Positions 42,247 through 46,398 of a stretch of DNA of 46,398 nt are shown here, piece after piece. Position 1 is the first letter of the stretch. Each line of letters opens with the position of its first letter. The notes under the pieces are model-generated. The model did not search any database and had not been told where the DNA came from. It saw only the letters and a list, made by a program, of their open reading frames with translations. This DNA comes from Streptomyces sp. NRRL B-1140 (GTDB lineage Bacteria; Actinomycetota; Actinomycetes; Streptomycetales; Streptomycetaceae), in NCBI RefSeq assembly GCF_001280065.1, contig NZ_LGEA01000113.1:1-46398 (forward strand), read 5' to 3'. A program made the position numbers and the translations under genes.

Positions 42247-43383
42247 TCACGCGCAGGCGGTGCCGTTCAGGCTGAACCCGGTCGGCCTGGCGAACGAACC
42301 GCTGTAGGTGGCCTGGAAGCCGAACGTCTGGCTGCCACCGGGCGCGATCTGCGCGTTGTGGCCCAGGCCGCTCGCCGTCACCGCCCCGGAGGAGGGGGAA
42401 ACGGTGGCGTTCCAGGCGTTGCTGATCCGCTGTCCGGAGGGCAGGGCGAAGGACAGCTTCCAGGCGTCCAAGCGGGACGAGCCGGTGTTGGTGATCGTGA
42501 CGTCGGCGGTGAAGCCGCCCTCCCAGACGTTCGGCGCGTAGGTCACCTTGCAGCTCGCCTTCGGGTCGCCGGGGTCACCCGGGTTGCCCGGATTGCCCGA
42601 GCCGCCGGTGTTGACGGTCGACGAGAAGGAGTTCACCGCGAGTCCCGCACCGTTGTGCCACGGCTCGAAACCGGCCTGCACGCTGGTCAGATACCAGTCG
42701 TTCTGCGCCATCCCCCGGGAGACGGTCTGCCGGACGAAGTCCATGACGTCGAAGCTCCATCCGCTGATCGCCGAAGGGGCGACGAAGGAGATCACGTCGT
42801 TGGAGCCGTTGTTGCCCGTCCACACCTGCCAGCTGCGTCCGCCCACGGAGGCCGTGCCGCTCGGGGAGCCGATGGGCTGGATCGAGCCGACCTTGTTGAA
42901 CCAGATCATGATCTCGGTGCGGTTCACCCCGTCGGTGCGGGGCGTCGGATCCAGCCAGATGTCGTACGAGGCGTTGTACGAGGCGTCGCCGACGAAGCCG
43001 TAGGAGATGCTGCTGGGCGCGCTGCTGATGCCGTTGATCCGAGCCGGGAGGTTGGTACCCGGTGAACAGTTGGTGTAGTGGCAGCCGTTGTAGACGGAGG
43101 GGTAGGACTTCGGGGCGCCGTTGGTGGGCACGGAACCGTCGGCCTGAGTGACACGGAAACCTGTGTCGGTGGCGGTGACACACTGCGTCGCGCTGGTTCC
43201 CCAGCGGTTGTTCTGGACGACGTAGCGCCCCTGGATGACCGTCGAGCCGAACGGCTGACAGATCGTGGTGTCGGCCTGCGTCGCCGGCGCGACGGCCACC
43301 AGGGCGGCCAGGGTGGCGAAAGCCGTGAGCAGCGCACCGAACAGGGTGCGCGCGGTGAGTGGGTGACGTGGTGACGATCGCAT
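42247..43383 (-). CDS. Secreted GH12 endoglucanase with C-terminal CBM2
   Basis: This 378-aa enzyme has a signal peptide ending near ATQADTT and a GH12 jelly-roll with catalytic Glu157 (RTEIMIWFN) and Glu240 (QAGFEPWHNG). A Gly/Pro/Asn linker at about 259-275 leads to CBM2 from Cys278 to Cys377. It cleaves beta-1,4-glucan chains internally. The ATG at 43383 starts the signal peptide, and a CebR-type operator lies 70 nt upstream, indicating cellobiose induction. GH3 may be co-transcribed. Domain order is the usual one for Streptomyces GH12 cellulases. Confidence 0.95.
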   Translation of the reverse strand: MRSSPRHPLTARTLFGALLTAFATLAALVAVAPATQADTTICQPFGSTVIQGRYVVQNNRWGTSATQCVTATDTGFRVTQADGSVPTNGAPKSYPSVYNGCHYTNCSPGTNLPARINGISSAPSSISYGFVGDASYNASYDIWLDPTPRTDGVNRTEIMIWFNKVGSIQPIGSPSGTASVGGRSWQVWTGNNGSNDVISFVAPSAISGWSFDVMDFVRQTVSRGMAQNDWYLTSVQAGFEPWHNGAGLAVNSFSSTVNTGGSGNPGNPGDPGDPKASCKVTYAPNVWEGGFTADVTITNTGSSRLDAWKLSFALPSGQRISNAWNATVSPSSGAVTASGLGHNAQIAPGGSQTFGFQATYSGSFARPTGFSLNGTACA

Positions 43384-43452
43384 GTGGGGGCCTCTTCGGG
43401 AGAGTGGAGCGGACGGGTGACGCAGATGCGGGACGCCCCGCCCGATGAATGT

Positions 43453-43466
43453 TGGGAGCGCTCCCA
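43453..43466. promoter_or_regulatory. CebR-type operator of the GH12 gene
   Basis: The perfect 14-nt palindrome TGGGAGCGCTCCCA is the known binding site of CebR, the LacI-family repressor released by cellobiose. It is 70 nt upstream of the GH12 start. The rest of 43384-43749 holds no gene. Confidence 0.93.
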
Positions 43467-43692
43467 CTCATTGCTTCGGTGAGGGACTGTAGAAGCGCTC
43501 CATGTCCCTGACAACCCTTCAGACGGTGAATCCAGTGAAGTGATCTGGAATGGCCAGGTCACGGGTCGACGGGAGGCGCAGTGGCGCTGCGTTCACTCGG
43601 GCGTGTTCGGCAGCGCTCCCCAGGCTGCGCGAGGAGTCGTCGGCCCGGGCCGCCGCACAGCCTGTAACGGTCGCACCGTCGGGGGCGTCGCG

Positions 43693-43741
43693 GTCCGCCG
43701 GGCCGACTCGTTCGAACCGGTCCCGGCGGACACTCACCGTG
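43693..43741 (-). terminator. Terminator downstream of the GH6 gene
   Basis: A perfect 10-bp stem (GTCCGCCGGG / CCCGGCGGAC) with a 29-nt loop begins 9 nt after the GH6 stop. It also separates GH6 transcription from the GH12 promoter. Confidence 0.75.
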
Positions 43742-43749
43742 TCAGAGGA

Positions 43750-45477
43750 TTACGGCAGCGGCGGGTAGGCGTTCTGCATGAGCTGGCGGAACTGGGCGGA
43801 GAACCAGTGCCCGGCCACTGGCGCGTTCGGCAGGGCACCGGTGGGGTTGTTCCCGTTGCGGGCATTACCGCCGTAGGTGGGGTCGCACATTCGGTCGAAG
43901 CCCTTGCCCTCGTCGTTGGGGACGGCGGAGCTGGAGCCGTCGGACTCCCCCGGCGGCTTGACCCACACGTAGGCGTCGATGCCGGCGGCCGGAGCCGCGG
44001 TGTGCCGCTCGCCGAGGCCGGCGCCGCTCTGGTTGCACCAGTTGCCGGCGTGGATGCGCCGGTCGATGCGGCTGCCGTTGACGTAGTCGTCCACCGAGGT
44101 CTTCGGCCCGGGACCGGCCGGCCGTGCGGAACCGCCCCAGCCGTTGCGCGAGGTGTCGATCAGCATGCCCAGACCGGAGTTGAAGCCGGCCGCGACGAGC
44201 TTGTCCCGCAGGGCGAGTGCGAACGACTGCTCATCCACGTACTGGTTCCAGTCCACCCACTTGGACTGCCGAACCGTCTGACCGTTCACCGAGTCGGTGA
44301 CCTTGTAGTGCGGCTCCTTGGTGGGGCTGGTGTTCGCGGTGTTGACGATGAACCCGGCCACGTCGTTCACGCTCGCGCCGTTGGTGGTGGCGGTCCTGTA
44401 GAACTCCTGCACGGCGGGGCCCAGGTTGCTGTCCCAGCCCAGCCAGCCGTGGTGACCGGCGTCGATGTAGTTGTAGACGTTCGGAATGGCGCCGAGCTTG
44501 TCGAGAGCGTAGGCGACGCCCTTCTCGTAGTTGCCGTTGGCCTTCATGGCCACGCAGGCGTCGGTGGTGGTGGGGGTGCCGCCGGCGTTGGTGACCAGGT
44601 TGGGCAGCGAGTCGGGCTCGATGACGGTGGCGACCCTGAGGGAGGCGTACTTCGACTCGGAGAGGATCGAGGCGATGGGGTCGATGTACTGGGTCTTGTA
44701 CTTGTCGAGGTCGTTCGGGCCGAGTTCGCCGTTGGACGCGAGGGCGGCGCAGTCGCGTCCCGGAAGGTCGTAGATGACCAGTTGGATGACCAGGTCGCCG
44801 GAGCCCTTCTGCTTCAGGGCCTCGTCGAGGTGGGCGCGCAGACCCATGCCGCCGTTCACACCGTTGATCGCGGCGATGCGGTCGAGCCAGACGGCGGTGG
44901 GCTCGTCGGCGATGCGGCTGCCGCCCGGCTCGGCGGCGGCCTTGGCCGACCACTCCGGGTTCACATAGGCCTTGGCTCCGACGTAGGGATTGGCCACTCG
45001 GCCGTCGGTGCCACCGCCGTTGTCGCCTCCGTCCCCTCCGTCGCCCGGATCGCTTCCGCCATCGACGTTGCAGGTCACGCCGTCGAGAGTGAACGTGGCG
45101 GGGATCGCGTTGCTGCCGCTGTAGCTGCCCTGGAAGCCGAAGCTGACCGAACCTCCGGTGGCGAGCGAGCCGTTGTACCCCTCGTTGGCGGCGGTGACGG
45201 CCGCCCCACTCTGGCTGATCTTGGCGTTCCAGCCGTTGGTGACCCTCTGATTACCGGAGTACGACCACTTCACCGACCAACTCGACTTGGCGGACGCGTT
45301 GTTCGTGATGGTGACGGCGGCGGTGAATCCGGTGTCCCACTGGTTCTGCACCTTGTAGTCCACCGTGCAGGGCGCGGCGGCGGTGGCGGCACCGGCGGGT
45401 GCCGCAAGGAGCGCAGTACCGGACGTTCCGGTGAGGAGCGCGAGAGCGGCGAGCAATGAGGTCCTGGTGCGACTCAT
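43750..45477 (-). CDS. Secreted GH6 cellulase (cellobiohydrolase-type) with N-terminal CBM2
   Basis: This 575-aa protein has a signal peptide to about residue 32, CBM2 from Cys37 to Cys136, a Gly/Asp linker at 139-158 and a GH6 domain to the end. The GH6 motifs VIYDLPGRDCAA (Asp237, Asp242) and VIEPDSLPN (acid Asp289) are intact. Length and loop content resemble Streptomyces exo-acting GH6 enzymes, which release cellobiose from non-reducing ends. It is divergent from another CBM2 enzyme gene at 46200. A perfect CebR-type site is 656 nt upstream; none lies close to this start, so the promoter may be distant or the control different. Confidence 0.95.
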   Translation of the reverse strand: MSRTRTSLLAALALLTGTSGTALLAAPAGAATAAAPCTVDYKVQNQWDTGFTAAVTITNNASAKSSWSVKWSYSGNQRVTNGWNAKISQSGAAVTAANEGYNGSLATGGSVSFGFQGSYSGSNAIPATFTLDGVTCNVDGGSDPGDGGDGGDNGGGTDGRVANPYVGAKAYVNPEWSAKAAAEPGGSRIADEPTAVWLDRIAAINGVNGGMGLRAHLDEALKQKGSGDLVIQLVIYDLPGRDCAALASNGELGPNDLDKYKTQYIDPIASILSESKYASLRVATVIEPDSLPNLVTNAGGTPTTTDACVAMKANGNYEKGVAYALDKLGAIPNVYNYIDAGHHGWLGWDSNLGPAVQEFYRTATTNGASVNDVAGFIVNTANTSPTKEPHYKVTDSVNGQTVRQSKWVDWNQYVDEQSFALALRDKLVAAGFNSGLGMLIDTSRNGWGGSARPAGPGPKTSVDDYVNGSRIDRRIHAGNWCNQSGAGLGERHTAAPAAGIDAYVWVKPPGESDGSSSAVPNDEGKGFDRMCDPTYGGNARNGNNPTGALPNAPVAGHWFSAQFRQLMQNAYPPLP

Positions 45478-45627
45478 GACTGGGGGTTCCTTCTCCTTTG
45501 GGGATGTTCTCTGCTGTTCGATGCGCAGGCGATCACGCAGTCAGGTGCCGTACGACGGCGTTGCACCGTCGCATTCCGAGATCAGCGGGGTTCCGGTCAC
45601 CGGGGGCTTCGCTAGGACGCCGGCACT

Positions 45628-45687
45628 TGCACACCCTTCGGGCCACCGGGGACGCCCCGTCCAAGAACGGGGCGTTGACGGTGTGCA
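45628..45687. other. Nested hairpin in the GH6 upstream region
   Basis: An outer 8-bp stem (TGCACACC / GGTGTGCA, 45628-45635 with 45680-45687) encloses an inner 9-bp stem (ACGCCCCGT / ACGGGGCGT, 45652-45660 with 45667-45675). It lies 151-210 nt upstream of the GH6 start inside the 722-nt gap 45478-46199, which otherwise shows no recognised gene. It could be a leader structure or a relic terminator. Confidence 0.5.
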
Positions 45688-45990
45688 GGCGATGGAGTGG
45701 TAAGCGCCTGGTACTGGCTGCCGGCAGGGGATGCGTACGTCCGAGCGGCGCACCGCTTGTCGGCGTGCCGACGGCGGTGCTGGTCGACCCTCGGATCCTG
45801 TCGTGCGCTGCGAAACGGTCCGGGCTGATCCTTCACGGCGCCGACGGGTTCACACCCGCTCGATCCGGTGTGACGCGTGTGGAGGCTACGAGATCGTTGC
45901 CGCCTACCGCGGCTCCGAGCAGTGAAGGTGGGGGGTGTCGCATGAGCGACTCCTTGCAGTTTGGCGCCCCTTGACCGGCGCGTCGACTGA

Positions 45991-46004
45991 TGGAACCGCT
46001 CCCA
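45991..46004. promoter_or_regulatory. Degenerate CebR-like site
   Basis: TGGAACCGCTCCCA matches the CebR palindrome at 12 of 14 positions; the right half is perfect. It lies 142 nt from the perfect copy at 46133 and on the GH6 side, so it may serve the GH6 promoter. Confidence 0.55.
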
Positions 46005-46132
46005 CTGGTGCGAGCAAGGTAGCGCCGAACGGCACGGTTGCCCAGAGGTTCTGCGAAACTTTCGATGAACTCAACCGTTCTCCGTCTTCGACTCTTCAAG
46101 CGTCTTGACCGCTGTCATGCTCATCCCCATTA

Positions 46133-46146
46133 TGGGAGCGCTCCCA
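46133..46146. promoter_or_regulatory. CebR-type operator upstream of the CBM2 enzyme gene
   Basis: A second perfect TGGGAGCGCTCCCA palindrome lies 54 nt upstream of the ATG at 46200. It should give cellobiose-dependent derepression of that gene. Confidence 0.93.
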
Positions 46147-46199
46147 CTGGCCAAGAGTTGTCCTTCCCCGAGCCGCTAGCCGCTAGGAGGAACCAGTTC

Positions 46200-46398
46200 A
46201 TGGATCCCGGACGCAATCGCAGAACAGTTCGGCGGGTGTGGACCGCCGTGGCGGCCGCTTTAGCCCTACCCCTGTCGATGCTGGCCACCGGCACACCGAC
46301 CGCGCAGGCTGCGGCACTTCAGTGCAGTGTCGACTACAAGACGAACGACTGGGGCTCCGGTTTCACCGTGGACCTCACCCTCACCAACCGCGGCACGG
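46200..46398 (+). CDS. Secreted CBM2-containing enzyme, probably a cellulase (partial, 5' end)
   Basis: The gene starts at ATG 46200 after an AGGAGG site (46185-46190) and runs off the window. The first 66 residues comprise a basic n-region (RNRRTVRRVW), a hydrophobic core, a TAQAA signal-peptidase site and the start of a CBM2 (CSVDYKTNDWGSGFTVDLTL). The catalytic domain is outside. Position divergent from a GH6 cellulase with a CebR site recalls Streptomyces GH6/GH48 or GH6/GH9 gene pairs, so a GH48 or GH9 cellulase is the most likely identity, by inference only. Confidence 0.75.
   Translation, partial: MDPGRNRRTVRRVWTAVAAALALPLSMLATGTPTAQAAALQCSVDYKTNDWGSGFTVDLTLTNRGT

Noticed and set aside
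43607..43620. CGGCAGCGCTCCCC as another CebR site
   Set aside because: The left arm does not match and it lies between the GH6 terminator and the GH12 promoter rather than upstream of a start.
43540..45459. A 639-aa open frame opposite the GH6 gene
   Set aside because: It is a Val/Gly-rich shadow of the GH6 codons; GH6 has complete motifs, signal peptide and CBM2.
1..46398. CRISPR arrays, tRNA or rRNA genes, prophage or conjugation modules
   Set aside because: No spaced direct repeats, cloverleaf-type sequences, rRNA signatures, or phage or transfer proteins were seen.

Overview
The window reads as a high-GC actinomycete chromosome, most likely Streptomyces. Codon third positions are strongly G/C, GTG starts are frequent, genes overlap by GTGA or ATGA, cellulases carry CBM2 modules, and CebR-type TGGGAGCGCTCCCA operators are present. 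No rRNA, tRNA or CRISPR array was seen. Nearly all of the window is accessory catabolism.

Region 1 (about 0.3-14.2 kb): a minus-strand catabolic run of SRPBCC protein, SDR, two FAH-family hydrolases, CMD-family protein, SDR, metallo-beta-lactamase-fold protein and carotenoid-cleavage/lignostilbene-type oxygenase. The genes from the first FAH gene up to the oxygenase are tightly packed, most by 4-nt overlaps. A LysR regulator is divergent from the oxygenase. Next comes a P450 system (ferredoxin reductase, 3Fe-4S-type ferredoxin, P450) with an aldehyde dehydrogenase, and a second, paralogous P450 on the other strand. The logic suggested is oxidative C=C cleavage, aldehyde oxidation, hydroxylation and C-C or C-O hydrolysis of an aromatic or isoprenoid substrate. 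No ring-cleaving dioxygenase is visible here.

Region 2 (14.2-23.2 kb): a broken luciferase-like monooxygenase, a MarR regulator with a leaderless-type promoter, a DHA2-type MFS exporter, a decayed FAH gene, then a coupled operon of two alpha/beta hydrolases, an FAD aromatic monooxygenase and an amidohydrolase, faced by a TetR regulator.

Region 3 (23.5-26.9 kb): a large secreted GH78-type alpha-L-rhamnosidase with a duplicated C-terminal module and a strong terminator.

Region 4 (27.1-35.1 kb): PcaC-like and PcaD-like genes, a MarR regulator, a GMC oxidoreductase with an aldehyde dehydrogenase, and a VOC protein with an atypical SDR. Two promoters 6 kb apart share the palindrome GTCAACnnGTTGAC placed identically over their -35 boxes, which suggests one MarR regulon. 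The block ends in a decayed IS5-family transposase and holds an FMN-reductase remnant, so it looks imported and repeatedly remodelled.

Region 5 (35.1-39.5 kb): an AraC regulator and an operon for a 2,4'-dihydroxyacetophenone dioxygenase-like cupin, an MFS transporter and a zinc alcohol dehydrogenase.

Region 6 (39.9 kb to end): a cellulolytic locus with GH3 beta-glucosidase-CBM2, GH12 cellulase-CBM2, CBM2-GH6 cellulase and the start of another CBM2 enzyme, with CebR-type operators. Together the window looks like a plant-biomass island: polysaccharide depolymerisation beside catabolism of lignin- or plant-derived aromatics.
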